Below are positions 43,315 to 52,418 of a stretch of 64,000 nt of DNA, one piece after another. The position numbers and the translations under genes were made by a program. Numbering within the stretch: the stretch's first letter is position 1; each line of letters starts with the position of its first letter. Location: contig NZ_WBIR01000019.1 of the NCBI RefSeq assembly GCF_009749395.1, positions 1 to 64,000 on the forward strand, read 5' to 3'. The notes under the pieces are model-generated. The model ran no database searches. It saw only the letters and a program-made list of their open reading frames with translations, and was not told the origin of the DNA. Source of the DNA: Agromyces salentinus (GTDB lineage: Bacteria > Actinomycetota > Actinomycetes > Actinomycetales > Microbacteriaceae).

Positions 43315-43965
43315 TCAGCGGGCCTCCGCTTCGAAGCGGGCGTCGACGGATGCCGAGATGACGAGCTCCTGCGGCGCGAACTCGGTCGGCTGCCCCCCGC
43401 CGTCGGAGGCCATGGCCTTGAACGCGCGCATGGCCACCGGCGTCGCGGGCGGCATGCCGCGGTCGGAGAGCTCGACGATCACCGGCGCCCCGAGGCCGAG
43501 CGCCGAGGCGTACACCGCCGCCCGGTCGAGGGCGTCCGCGACCGCCGCACGCTGCGCCGACTCGCGGGCCGATGCCCTCGACGCGTCGGACAGCCGCCAG
43601 TCGACGCCGCCGATCGTGAGCTCCTCGCTCGCGGCGGCTTCGCCGAGCCATTCGCCGACGCGCGCGAGGTCGCGGAACACGACCTCGACGTCGGCGCTCG
43701 CCTGGTGCACGATCGTCGCGGACTCGCCCTCGGCGCTCCACGGGCGATACGACCACGCGCGGAGCTGATCGCTCGTCCAGCGCTCGAGCGCACCGGATGC
43801 CTCGAGTTCGCGGACGCCGGCGAGCAGGCGTGCGTGCGCGGCTGCCGTGCGGGCGGCGACGTCCTCGCGATCGGGCCCGGAGGCGCCGACCGACAGGGCG
43901 ACGGCCGCGAGTTCGGGGGCGACCCGGTGCTCGGCCTCGCCGTGGACGGAGATCGTGGTCGGCAT
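43315..43965 (-). CDS. SIMPL (DUF541) domain protein
   Basis: 216 residues with the SIMPL/oxidative-stress-defence pattern: TTISVHGEAEHRVAPELAAV, ATIVHQASADVEVVFRDLAR and DAARAVAVADALDRAAVYAS-like helix. No signal peptide from ATG 43965, unlike many relatives, so probably cytoplasmic. Role unknown. Confidence 0.8.
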   Translation of the reverse strand: MPTTISVHGEAEHRVAPELAAVALSVGASGPDREDVAARTAAAHARLLAGVRELEASGALERWTSDQLRAWSYRPWSAEGESATIVHQASADVEVVFRDLARVGEWLGEAAASEELTIGGVDWRLSDASRASARESAQRAAVADALDRAAVYASALGLGAPVIVELSDRGMPPATPVAMRAFKAMASDGGGQPTEFAPQELVISASVDARFEAEAR

Positions 43966-44068
43966 GTCTGGCCTCTCGACGACGGTGACGGGCGCGCGCC
44001 CGTGCCGCGCTGGCACGCGGTCGCGCCAAGCCTATGCGCGTCGGCCGACAACCGGTCCGAGGCGTGCC

Positions 44069-45358
44069 TCAGGCCGGCATCCGCACCGGGAGCACCCCCG
44101 CCCCGTCGAAGAGCCGCTCGAACACGATGCGCCGGTCGAACTGCATGGCATAGGACCGGGCGGCGGCCGCGCGCTGCATCCGCTCGGCCGGAGGCAGGGC
44201 CATGGCGGCATCGATCGCGACCGCGATGGCGTCGGGGTCCTCGACCGGCACGATGGTCGCATGCTCGCCCACCGCCTCGATGATGCCGCCCGTGTCGGTC
44301 GTGATGACGGCGCCGCCGCCCGCCAGCATCTGCTCGGCGAGCGCGATGCCGAAGGTCTCCACGAACTCGGGCCTGGGCTTGCTCGGCAGGACGTAGGCCG
44401 CGCAGCCCGCCATGAGGTAGGGCTTCTCGGCATCGTCGACGTCGTCGAGGAACACGATGCGGTCGGCGAGCGGCGATTGCGCCGCGCGTTCCCGCAGGGC
44501 GCCCTCCTCCGGTCCGCGCCCGACGATCACGAGCCGGGCCGCGTGGCGCGCTGCCGATCGCTCATACCCGGCGATGAGGTCGTCGACCCCCTTCGCCTTG
44601 GTCAGGCGCGACAGGAAGAGCACGTACCCGTCGCGCTCGAGGCCGCGCACGGCGAGCGTCGCCTCGGTCACGGCCGGGTCGAGCCCGACGTAGGCCGAGG
44701 TGTCGATCGCCGGGTAGGAGATGGCGATGCGGGCGCGGCACTGCTCGGCGAACCGGGTGCCGTGCACCGCGTCGATCTCGGCCGCCGACGAGATGATGAG
44801 CTCGCGCGTGTACTCCGAGACGGCGACGCAGTGGTCCTGCGAGAGGTAGCTCGAGAGCACGTGCGCGGCGGCGCCGAACCGGCCCTCCTCGACGCAGGAG
44901 CGCACGACGTTCGTGACATCCGACCCCACCGCCTCGGCGATGGTCGTCACGTTCACGGGAAGGCCCGTGTTCCATGCGGCCCGCACCGCGTCGGCGACCG
45001 CGATCGTGTGCGGGCTGAGGTAGAGCGAGAGGCAGACGGTGGGGACCCCGTCGGTGAAGAGCTCGATGAGTCGCCCGGTGATGCCCGCGAGGTAGCGGCC
45101 GTCGGGCACCTTGTAGTCGCCGACCGGATCGGGGCGCTCGACGAAGATCCCGTCGCTGTAGGGCAGCATCGTGTCGAGGGGCTTCAGGGGGAGCCCGGTC
45201 TCCTCGAGTCGTTCGATCGGCCACGTGATGATGCGCACCTCGTCGAAGCCGCGCAGGCGCGCCGCCTCGGCGAGGTTGCGACCCTCGACCGAGTGGCCGC
45301 AGATCACGGGATCCGCGCGATTGACGATCACGAGCCGGTTGCGCGGGATCCTGGTCAT
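44069..45358 (-). CDS. Family 4 glycosyltransferase
   Basis: GT-B retaining glycosyltransferase. C-terminal domain has YVLFLSRLTKAKGVDDLIAG (about 248), LVIVGRGPEEG (about 280) and the donor-binding EX7E stretch EFVETFGIALAEQMLAGG (about 335). The N-terminal half contains the acceptor part. ATG 45358 has GAGGAGG at the right distance. It lies next to a GH92 gene, on the same strand and after it; both may deal with mannose-containing glycans. Confidence 0.9.
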   Translation of the reverse strand: MTRIPRNRLVIVNRADPVICGHSVEGRNLAEAARLRGFDEVRIITWPIERLEETGLPLKPLDTMLPYSDGIFVERPDPVGDYKVPDGRYLAGITGRLIELFTDGVPTVCLSLYLSPHTIAVADAVRAAWNTGLPVNVTTIAEAVGSDVTNVVRSCVEEGRFGAAAHVLSSYLSQDHCVAVSEYTRELIISSAAEIDAVHGTRFAEQCRARIAISYPAIDTSAYVGLDPAVTEATLAVRGLERDGYVLFLSRLTKAKGVDDLIAGYERSAARHAARLVIVGRGPEEGALRERAAQSPLADRIVFLDDVDDAEKPYLMAGCAAYVLPSKPRPEFVETFGIALAEQMLAGGGAVITTDTGGIIEAVGEHATIVPVEDPDAIAVAIDAAMALPPAERMQRAAAARSYAMQFDRRIVFERLFDGAGVLPVRMPA

Positions 45359-45414
45359 GATGCCTCCTCGTTCGAGTGATGGTGATGGTGTCGGTGTCCT
45401 GCGGGGTGATGCGG

Positions 45415-47619
45415 TCAATGCGCCGGCACGGGTGCCGAGGACGGCGGCCGGTCGTGGGTTCCCCACTCGCCGGGCTCCGGCCCGAGCTCGAGGAGCAGGC
45501 GGCCGCCGCGGTGCAGTTCGCCCCCGCGCAGCCAGGTGCGATCGAGCCGGTCGCCGTTGAGCGAGGCCGACTGCACGTACTGCGGCGGGCCGCCAGGGCG
45601 GGGCTCCGTGAATCCGGTCGTCGCGATCGTGAGTTCCCCGTCGCCCATGCGCAGCTCGCTCTCGGCGAAGGCGGGCGCGTTCACCAGGAACAGGTTCTGG
45701 CCCGCAACGGGGAAGAGGCCCAGCGAGGCCCAGACGTACCAGGAGCTGAGCCCGCCGGAGTCGTCGTTGCCCGGCAGTCCGCCCCGCCCGACGCCGAACT
45801 GCTGGTGCACGGCGGCGTGCACCACCTCGGCCGTGCGGTCGGGTCGGCCGGCGTAGTGGTACGACCAGGGCGCCTCCATGTCGGGCTCGTTGTTCAGGCC
45901 CTCGAAGCGGCCGAGTGCGTAGCCGGCGGCGAGCTCCTCGAGGCCGGGCCGGATGCCGGGCTGGCGCACCGGCTCCGCGCCGTACCCGAAGAACGCGTCG
46001 AGCTTCTCGACGAAGCGCTCGTCACCGCCCGCGAGGTCGATGCGCCCCCGCATGTCGTGCAGGATCCGGAAGGAGTAGTTGTAGCGGCTGCCCTCGTAGA
46101 ACGTCGAGTCGTGCAGGAGGCCCGTCGTGTCGTCGAACGCATTGCGCCACCGCGCGGCGAGTTCGGCGAACTGCGCCACGAGCGCCCGGTCGCCGACCCG
46201 TTCGGCGACCTTCGCCGTGCACCAGTAGCCGTACGCGAGGTCGAGGGTGTGACTGATCGGGTGCGCGACGCCGCGGAGGAGGAAGTCCTCGCCGTAGGTG
46301 CGCCTGAGGTCCGCGTGCATGTTCACGAGCGCCCAGTCCCAGTCGATGCCCGGCAGCTCGAGCTGGCAGAGATCGGCGAGGAAGGTCTGCGCGAGCGCGC
46401 TGCCCTGTCGCGAGAACCGGTCGCTGCCACGCGCCATCCGATATCCGATCGGGAAGTTGCCCTCCTCCTCGCAGATGGTGAGCAGGGCCGATCCGAGCTC
46501 GACGGCCCGGTCGGGCATGAGCGCCGTGATGAGCGGGAGCTGGGTGCGATAGATGTCCCACATCGTCGACAGGTCGAACGCGAACGCGCCGTCGGACGGC
46601 CAGAACGGGCTCTCATCGGGGGCGAGGCAGGGCTTGATGAGCGAGTGGTAGAGCGCGGTGGAGAAGATCGTCTCGCGATCGGTGCTCGGCGTGTCGACCG
46701 CGATGGACTTGAGCTGCCGGCGCCAGGCCTTGCGGGTGCGATCCCGGCGCGGCGAGAACTTCGCCGGGCCGTCGCCGCAGTCGGCCCGCAGGTTGGCCCT
46801 GGCCTGTTCGACGCCGCGAAGCGAGAACCCGATGCGGACCTCGACGGTCTCGCCCGGCTCGCTCGGCCCGGCCCACATGAGTCCGAAGGGCCGCAGCGTC
46901 GTCGGGCGGATGTGGTCGAACGCGAGCCTGGTGCCGCCGGGCATGAGCCGGCGGTCGTACCAGAGCATCTGCCGCCACGACCTGGCGTCGCACTCGATGT
47001 AGACGGCGAGCGGGGTTCCTTCGACCACGATCTCGCCCTGGGCGATGCCGGGCCCGATCGACTCGAGCCTCGCGCGGAGGGGGATGGTCTCGCCGTACGG
47101 GATGCCGAGCCCGCCGAGCGAGAAGTCGATCACGATGCGCGCGCTGCGGTGACGGGGGAACGTGTACCGGTGCACCGCGCTCTTGGGGCCGACCGTGAGC
47201 TCGGCGCGGATGCCGTTCTCGAGCGTCGCGCCGTAGTAGCCGGGCTCCGCGGTCTCCTCGCCGATCTCCCACAGCCGTCCCAGCTCGTCGAGCGGTTCGA
47301 TCATCGGCGTCACCCGGAAGTAGTTGTAGTACTTGCGGATCGCCCCCGTGCCCGACTGCTGGAAGTGCGTGAACCCGGATGCCACGGGCCGATCGTGGAT
47401 GCTCGTGGGAACGCCCTCGGTGCTGAGGTCGTACCGGCCGTAGCCCGTGGGATAGGCGCCCGAGTAGGCGCAGGCCGAGACCATGCCGAGCGGGAACGTC
47501 GCGCCCGGGTGGGTGTTGCCCACCTGCGGCTTCGGCCACCACCACGTGGCCGCGAGCCCGGTGGGCGGCGGCAGGTCGGTGACCTCCGTGCCGATGAACG
47601 GATCGACGCGGCTGATCAC
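45415..47619 (-). CDS. GH92 family alpha-mannosidase
   Basis: Calcium-dependent inverting exo-alpha-mannosidase family. It has the GH92 start RVDPFIGTEVTDLP, then GNTHPGATFPLGMVSA (about 35), SGFTHFQQSGTGA (about 83) and, near the end, GLPGNDDSGGLSSWYVWASL (about 610) with the conserved acidic pair, and GLFPVAGQNLFLVNAPAF. 734 residues, no signal peptide from GTG 47619, so probably cytoplasmic. It precedes the GT4 gene by 56 bases. Confidence 0.92.
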   Translation of the reverse strand: MISRVDPFIGTEVTDLPPPTGLAATWWWPKPQVGNTHPGATFPLGMVSACAYSGAYPTGYGRYDLSTEGVPTSIHDRPVASGFTHFQQSGTGAIRKYYNYFRVTPMIEPLDELGRLWEIGEETAEPGYYGATLENGIRAELTVGPKSAVHRYTFPRHRSARIVIDFSLGGLGIPYGETIPLRARLESIGPGIAQGEIVVEGTPLAVYIECDARSWRQMLWYDRRLMPGGTRLAFDHIRPTTLRPFGLMWAGPSEPGETVEVRIGFSLRGVEQARANLRADCGDGPAKFSPRRDRTRKAWRRQLKSIAVDTPSTDRETIFSTALYHSLIKPCLAPDESPFWPSDGAFAFDLSTMWDIYRTQLPLITALMPDRAVELGSALLTICEEEGNFPIGYRMARGSDRFSRQGSALAQTFLADLCQLELPGIDWDWALVNMHADLRRTYGEDFLLRGVAHPISHTLDLAYGYWCTAKVAERVGDRALVAQFAELAARWRNAFDDTTGLLHDSTFYEGSRYNYSFRILHDMRGRIDLAGGDERFVEKLDAFFGYGAEPVRQPGIRPGLEELAAGYALGRFEGLNNEPDMEAPWSYHYAGRPDRTAEVVHAAVHQQFGVGRGGLPGNDDSGGLSSWYVWASLGLFPVAGQNLFLVNAPAFAESELRMGDGELTIATTGFTEPRPGGPPQYVQSASLNGDRLDRTWLRGGELHRGGRLLLELGPEPGEWGTHDRPPSSAPVPAH

Positions 47620-47932
47620 CGGGCGGGCTCCCGCCTGATCCCGGCGCCCGCTCGGGGCGCCGATCGGCCGGTCACGGGCATCGTGCTCATGTGGGGACGC
47701 TACGGGGTGGGCGCGCGCCGTGGGTTACGGTCGGATGAACGATGGCGGGCGCGCGGGCTCGGCTCGTGGCATCCGCTCGGGGAGTGAGGTGCCGGATCGC
47801 GATCGGGAATGACAGCGCCGCCACGGTGTTGTACTCTGTAAGGCCGCGCGTTCCTCGTGTTCGTGCGGAATTGGGAACTCAACAGCGTGTGACAACGGCT
47901 CGCCGAACCGGTACGACCGGGCGGTGCGACAT
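47620..47932. promoter_or_regulatory. Intergenic region with tmRNA promoter
   Basis: No protein gene is credible here. TGACAG (47810-47815) and TACTCT (47832-47837), 16 bases apart, form a good sigma-A-type promoter for tmRNA, giving a precursor leader of about 90 bases before the mature 5' end. One GGCATCC word lies near 47770. Confidence 0.6.
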
Positions 47933-48302
47933 GGGGATGATCGGTTTCGACATCGTCTGTGTACCCACGAGAAGCGGGCCGAGGATCCAGGGTTATCTCG
48001 TAAACGATCTCTGGAAAACAATAACTGCCAATAAGACGCAGTCTGACTTCGCCCTCGCTGCTTAAGCGAGCTCGATAGTCCGTCAGCCCGGGTGTGTTCC
48101 CGTCCCGGTCGCTGGCGTCATCTAGGGAACTCGCTGTACGTCGTCGCCTGAGCGCCGTACGGGACTTTACTCAGGCTGGGCCTGTCGACTTGGGTGCCTG
48201 TGGCAAAGGTCGGGGCCGAGCAGAACGCTTGCACAGGATGCGCCCGGAGAAGGCGTGGAAACTCAGCGATGGACGGGGGTTCAATTCCCCCCATCTCCAC
48301 CA
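47933..48302 (+). ncRNA. ssrA: tmRNA (SsrA)
   Basis: 370 bases. The seven-pair acceptor stem joins GGGGAUG at the 5' end to CAUCUCC at 48292-48298, followed by A and encoded CCA. The T-arm GGTTCAATTCC lies just before it. The tag frame starts at GCC 48027 and reads ANKTQSDFALAA, then TAA 48063-48065. It rescues stalled ribosomes with SmpB, encoded at 41.9 kb. Confidence 0.97.
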
Positions 48303-48334
48303 TCAGTCGTTGTCGCACGTTGTGGGAACTCACG

Positions 48335-48364
48335 CGAGAGGCCGTCCTTCGGGGCGGCCTCTCG
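48335..48364 (+). terminator. Terminator after tmRNA
   Basis: Ten-bp perfect stem (48335-48344 with 48355-48364) and a ten-base loop 33 bases after the tmRNA 3' end. Confidence 0.75.
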
Positions 48365-48410
48365 TCGTCTCCGAACTCGCGCGCGGGTGCCGCGTCACCC
48401 TCGCGAGGTC

Positions 48411-48471
48411 TTGACATGCGACCGACGACAGGGAATCGTGAGGATCGCTCTCAACGATGAGAGCGCTCTCA
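48411..48471 (+). promoter_or_regulatory. Promoter with CelR-like operator before the GH6 cellulase
   Basis: TTGACA at 48411-48416 is a perfect -35 box; a weak -10 (AATCGT) lies 17 bases on. At 48458-48471 is the exact 14-bp palindrome TGAGAGCGCTCTCA, differing at two positions from the Thermobifida CelR site TGGGAGCGCTCCCA. A second half-site (48446-48453) faces it across four bases. A LacI-family repressor responding to cello-oligosaccharides is expected. Confidence 0.75.
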
Positions 48472-48536
48472 CGAGGTGGGAGTAGCCGTTCCCCGTCCGT
48501 TCGCGCGGACGGTGGTCGATGAAGATCAGGTGGAGC

Positions 48537-50150
48537 ATGACGATGAAGACCAGTGCCAGGCGGCATCGGACATGGGCTGCGGTCGCAGCCGCAGGCCTCG
48601 CGGCCGCGACCATGACGGCGGTGGCCGCACCCGCCGCGGCGGACGAACCGGGAGGACTCGCCGGATCGGCGCTGTACGTCGATCCGTTCAGCACGACCCT
48701 CGAAGCGGCCCAGGAGCTGGACGGGCAGGCGCGGGCGGACGCGCAGCTGCTCGGCAGCATCCCCTCCGGGTCGTGGATCACGAAGGGGACCCCGACCGAG
48801 GCACAGGTCGCCGTCGACCGCATCGTCGACCGCGCGACGGCCCTCGGCGAGATGCCCGTGATCGTGGTCTACAACCTGCCGTTCCGCGACTGCGCCCAGT
48901 ACTCGGCCGGCGGTGCGGCCGACACGGCCGCGTACCTGGCCTGGGTGGACGGCGTCGTCGCCGGCATCGGCGGCAGGCCGGCGAGCGTGATCCTCGAGCC
49001 CGACGGCGTCGGCATCATCCCGCACTACACGACGCTCGACGGCGTGCAGGAGTGGTGCCAGCCGGCCGAGCTCGACCCGGCCACCGCCGCGTCCGACCGC
49101 TACGCCCAGCTGAACGGCGCCGTCGACCGGTTGAAGGCGGGCGCCGCGACATCCGTGTACCTCGATGGCACCGGTGCGAGCTGGCTGAACGTCGGCGAGG
49201 TCTCCGACCGCCTGATCAAGGCCGGGGTCGAGCGGGCGGACGGGTTCTTCCTCAACGCCTCGAACTACCAGTTCACGGCGAACTCGACCGCGTTCGGCAC
49301 CTGGGTCTCCTCGTGCATCGAGTACGTGACGAACGTGGCCGCGGCACCCGGGGCGTTCGGCGAGTGCGGCAACCAGTACTGGAACGGCGGCCCCGCCACC
49401 GGGTGGCAGGGCGTCGCGATGACGCAGTACGCGGAATGGAGCGCCGACGCCGCCGACCCGGCTGCGAACACCTCGGGCGTGGACTCCCGGTACGACCTGA
49501 TCCTGGGCGGCGCCGAGCCGTCCACGCATTTCGTGATCGACACGAGCCGCAACGGCCTGGGGCCCTGGCAGTACCCGGCCGACACGTACCCGACGCACGA
49601 GGACTGGTGCAACCCGCCCGACCGCGGGCTGGGCGCTCGCCCCACCACCGAGACCGGGGTTCCGCTCGTGGACGCCTTCCTCTGGATCAAGGTGCCGGGC
49701 GAGTCCGACGGCAAGTGCTATCGGGGAACGAGCGGCCCGCTCGACCCCGCGCGCGGCATCGAGGATCCGGCGGCCGGACAGTGGTTCGTCGAGCAGGCCC
49801 GCGAGCTCATCGCACTCGCGGCGCCCTCGATCGCCCCGCTCACCTGCCATGTCGACCTGACGGCCACCCGCCTCGGCAAGGGCTTCGGGGCGGTCCTGGT
49901 CATCCGGAACACCGGCACGGAGGCCATCGATCCCTGGCGGCTCGCGTGGACCTTCGACGGCACGCAGCGGCTCACCCGGGTGATCGGCGGTTCGTTCTCG
50001 CAGCAGGGCGCCGAGGTGGTCGTCGACGCGCCCACCCGGCATTCGAAGCTCGCTCTCGGCCGCAAGACGCTCGTCGTCGTCGCCGGAACGGGCGCCGCGA
50101 GCGAGCCCTGGCAGTTCCGCCTCGACGGGCAGGCGTGCACCTCGAGCTGA
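48537..50150 (+). CDS. Secreted GH6 cellulase with CBM2-like C-terminal domain
   Basis: Inverting beta-1,4-glucanase or cellobiohydrolase. Signal peptide to about residue 36 (VAAPAAADE), then the GH6 barrel with VIVVYNLPFRDC (catalytic-side Asp, about 115), VILEPDGVG (about 149) and SVYLDGTGASWLN (about 202). The last 100 residues resemble CBM2 (CHVDLTATRLGKGFGAVLVI, DPWRLAWTF, disulfide Cys near the end) but miss two of the three planar aromatics. ATG 48537 has AGGTGGAG before it. A CelR-type operator precedes the gene. Confidence 0.93.
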   Translation: MTMKTSARRHRTWAAVAAAGLAAATMTAVAAPAAADEPGGLAGSALYVDPFSTTLEAAQELDGQARADAQLLGSIPSGSWITKGTPTEAQVAVDRIVDRATALGEMPVIVVYNLPFRDCAQYSAGGAADTAAYLAWVDGVVAGIGGRPASVILEPDGVGIIPHYTTLDGVQEWCQPAELDPATAASDRYAQLNGAVDRLKAGAATSVYLDGTGASWLNVGEVSDRLIKAGVERADGFFLNASNYQFTANSTAFGTWVSSCIEYVTNVAAAPGAFGECGNQYWNGGPATGWQGVAMTQYAEWSADAADPAANTSGVDSRYDLILGGAEPSTHFVIDTSRNGLGPWQYPADTYPTHEDWCNPPDRGLGARPTTETGVPLVDAFLWIKVPGESDGKCYRGTSGPLDPARGIEDPAAGQWFVEQARELIALAAPSIAPLTCHVDLTATRLGKGFGAVLVIRNTGTEAIDPWRLAWTFDGTQRLTRVIGGSFSQQGAEVVVDAPTRHSKLALGRKTLVVVAGTGAASEPWQFRLDGQACTSS

Positions 50151-50177
50151 CCGGCGATGCGCGGCATCCGTCCCGGT

Positions 50178-51095
50178 CTAGACGGCCGGTGCGGATGCCG
50201 CGCGAAGGAGTTCCCTCGCCCGCTGCGCGGCCGGGTTGCCGTGCATCGAGCGCTTCGTGCGGAGCATGATGCGGCGCCGGACGGCGGGCGCGGCGAGGGA
50301 CAGCATCACCGTGCCGGGCGGCAACCCGATCGCGCCGAGGCGGGGAAGCACGGTGATGCCGACCCCGTGTGCGACGTAGTCGAACGCACTCGTGTAGTCG
50401 GGTGCCTGGATCCGGAACCGCGGCGCGAACCCGGCCGCCGCGCAGCCCGACATGACGATCTCCCGGCAGGTCCCGCGGCTGTGGTCGTTGTCGATCCACG
50501 GTTCCGCGGCGAGGTCGCCGAGCGTGACGGCACCGCGATCCGCGAGCGGATGCCTCTCGGACACCACGACGACGTAGTCCTCGGTGCGGAGCTCCTCGAG
50601 GTCGTACGCATCGCTCTCGCCCTCCGCGACGGTGGGGTCGCGGTCGCCGCGGATCGATTCGGCGACGTAGACCTCGAGATCGGGGTCGGCGGTGCGATCG
50701 CCGCGGAGTTCGAGGATCGAGAGCTCGAGTCGCAGGTGCGGGAACTCCTCGGTGAGCGCGGCCACGACCCGCGGCAGCCAGGCGCGGTTGGCCGAGGAGA
50801 ACGTGCCGATGCGAAGCGTGCCCGTACGGCCAGTGCGGAGGTCGTCGACGGCGCCGTCGAAGTCGGCCAGGTGGTCGAGCACCCTCGACGCCCGCTCGGC
50901 GACGGCGATGCCGGCCGCCGTCGCGACGATGCCTCGCCCGCGGCGTTCGACGAGGGCGAGGCCCGTCTCGCGCTGGAGCGCACTCACCTGCTGGCTCACG
51001 GCCGAGGCCGTGTAGCCGAGGCGCGCGGCGGCGCGATTGATCGAGCCGGTCTGCACGACCGTGCGGAACACCTGGAGGCGCTGCGGATCCACCAT
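50178..51095 (-). CDS. LysR-type transcriptional regulator
   Basis: 305 residues. N-terminal winged HTH (RLQVFRTVVQTGSINRAAAR, ASAVSQQVSALQRETGLAL) and an effector domain (LRIGTFSSANRAWLPRVVAA, about 95). It is divergent from an EamA exporter gene 81 bases away, the classical arrangement in which the regulator controls its neighbour. Effector unknown. Confidence 0.93.
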   Translation of the reverse strand: MVDPQRLQVFRTVVQTGSINRAAARLGYTASAVSQQVSALQRETGLALVERRGRGIVATAAGIAVAERASRVLDHLADFDGAVDDLRTGRTGTLRIGTFSSANRAWLPRVVAALTEEFPHLRLELSILELRGDRTADPDLEVYVAESIRGDRDPTVAEGESDAYDLEELRTEDYVVVVSERHPLADRGAVTLGDLAAEPWIDNDHSRGTCREIVMSGCAAAGFAPRFRIQAPDYTSAFDYVAHGVGITVLPRLGAIGLPPGTVMLSLAAPAVRRRIMLRTKRSMHGNPAAQRARELLRAASAPAV

Positions 51096-51100
51096 GGTGC

Positions 51101-51135
51101 GATCGTACAGTCATGCTTATGCAATGCCAACGATC
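51101..51135. promoter_or_regulatory. Candidate LysR operator between the divergent genes
   Basis: GATCGT (51101-51106) and ACGATC (51130-51135) form an inverted pair, enclosing ATGCTTATGCAATG, an A+T-rich T-N11-A-like stretch unusual for this region. Confidence 0.45.
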
Positions 51136-51176
51136 GTTCGCTTGTGCTGTCGTGATCGCCACGTCAGGCTGAAGGC

Positions 51177-52124
51177 ATGACCGCCGCTCCGCCCGCCGTG
51201 CCCACCGATGACCCGGACGCAGGACCCGCGACCGACTCCGCCGCACGGGAGGTGGCCGGATGGCGTGTGCTCTCGGCGATGGCCGTCGTGCTCGTGCTCT
51301 GGGCCTCCGCGTTCATCGCGATCCGGTTCGTCGGCGACGCGCTCTCGCCCGGTCCCCTCGCCCTCGGACGGCAGCTGGTCGGGGCGGCGGCGCTCGTCGC
51401 GGTCGCCGTCATCCGCCGCCCGCCCTGGCCGCGCGGCCGCACGCTCGCGCTCATCGCCCTGTACGGCGTGCTCTGGTTCGCGGGCTACACCCTCGTGCTG
51501 AACCTGGCCGAGCGGCACCTCGATGCCGGCACCGCAGCCATGCTCGTCAACATCGCGCCACTCCTCGTCGCGCTCGCGGCGGGCGCGTTCCTCCACGAGG
51601 GCTTCCCGCGCCCGCTCATGATCGGCATGCTGGTCGCATTCGTGGGCGTGGTGATCATCGCGACGGGCGGCATCGGTGCGCACAGCGACCCGCTCGGCAT
51701 CGTCCTCGGCATCCTCGCGGCCGTGCTCTACGCACTCGGGGTGCTCGTGCAGAAGGTCGCCCTGCGCACCTCCGACGCGCTCAGCGCCACGTGGATCGGG
51801 TGCGTGGTCGGCGCCGCAGCCCTGCTGCCGTTCCTCCCGCAGGCGGTCGGCGAGGTCGGCGCCGCGCCCGCGTCCGCGATCCTCGCCATGGTCTACCTCG
51901 GCATCTTCCCGACCGCCGTCGCGTTCCTGCTCTGGGCGTACGTGCTCAAGCGCACTCCCGCCGGCGTCACCGCGTCGGCGACGCTGGCGGTGCCGGCCAT
52001 CGTCGTACTGCTCTCCTGGCTGCTGCTCGGCGAGCTGCCGACGCTCCTCGGCATGGTCGGCGGCGCGCTCTGCCTCATCGGCGTGGCGATCAGCCGCAGG
52101 TCGAGCCGACGCCCGCGATCGTGA
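51177..52124 (+). CDS. EamA/DMT family transporter
   Basis: Ten-helix small-metabolite exporter with two EamA repeats: LWASAFIAIRFVGDALSPGP (about 41) and GIVLGILAAVLYALGVLVQK (about 180), each ending with a helix like MLVNIAPLLVALAAGAFLHE. Amino acid or related efflux is common in the family. Probably regulated by the divergent LysR protein. Confidence 0.9.
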   Translation: MTAAPPAVPTDDPDAGPATDSAAREVAGWRVLSAMAVVLVLWASAFIAIRFVGDALSPGPLALGRQLVGAAALVAVAVIRRPPWPRGRTLALIALYGVLWFAGYTLVLNLAERHLDAGTAAMLVNIAPLLVALAAGAFLHEGFPRPLMIGMLVAFVGVVIIATGGIGAHSDPLGIVLGILAAVLYALGVLVQKVALRTSDALSATWIGCVVGAAALLPFLPQAVGEVGAAPASAILAMVYLGIFPTAVAFLLWAYVLKRTPAGVTASATLAVPAIVVLLSWLLLGELPTLLGMVGGALCLIGVAISRRSSRRPRS

Positions 52125-52163
52125 GCGGATGCCGCGTGCCTGCGTCGCGCGCGGTGCCGGGCA

Positions 52164-52418
52164 TCACTCGGCGTCGATGCGCCTGAACCGCGGCATCCGC
52201 ACGCCATCGACCTCGACCTGCTCGGCGAACATCGCGAGCGGGCGGATCCACACGCCCCGCTCGGCGTAGAGGGCGCGGTACACGACGAACCACTCCTCGG
52301 TCTCGGAGTGGCGCGCCAGTTCGAGCACCTCGTACGGATTGCCCTTGTAGTGCTCGTACCGGCCGGGCGAGACCCCCGTCGCGGGGCCGGCGACCTGAGT
52401 CTCGTGAGCCTCGCTCAT
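52164..52418 (-). CDS. DUF1653 domain protein
   Basis: 84 residues with the whole domain: GRYEHYKGNPYEVLELARHS, TEEWFVVYRALYAERGVWIR and MPRFRRIDAE. Role unknown. It overlaps the LLM gene start by four bases and is the last gene of a three-gene leftward operon. Confidence 0.9.
   Translation of the reverse strand: MSEAHETQVAGPATGVSPGRYEHYKGNPYEVLELARHSETEEWFVVYRALYAERGVWIRPLAMFAEQVEVDGVRMPRFRRIDAE

Noticed and set aside
47742-48065. Apparent 107-residue ORF ending ANKTQSDFALAA
   Set aside because: Its end is the tag frame of tmRNA; the rest is promoter and tmRNA sequence.
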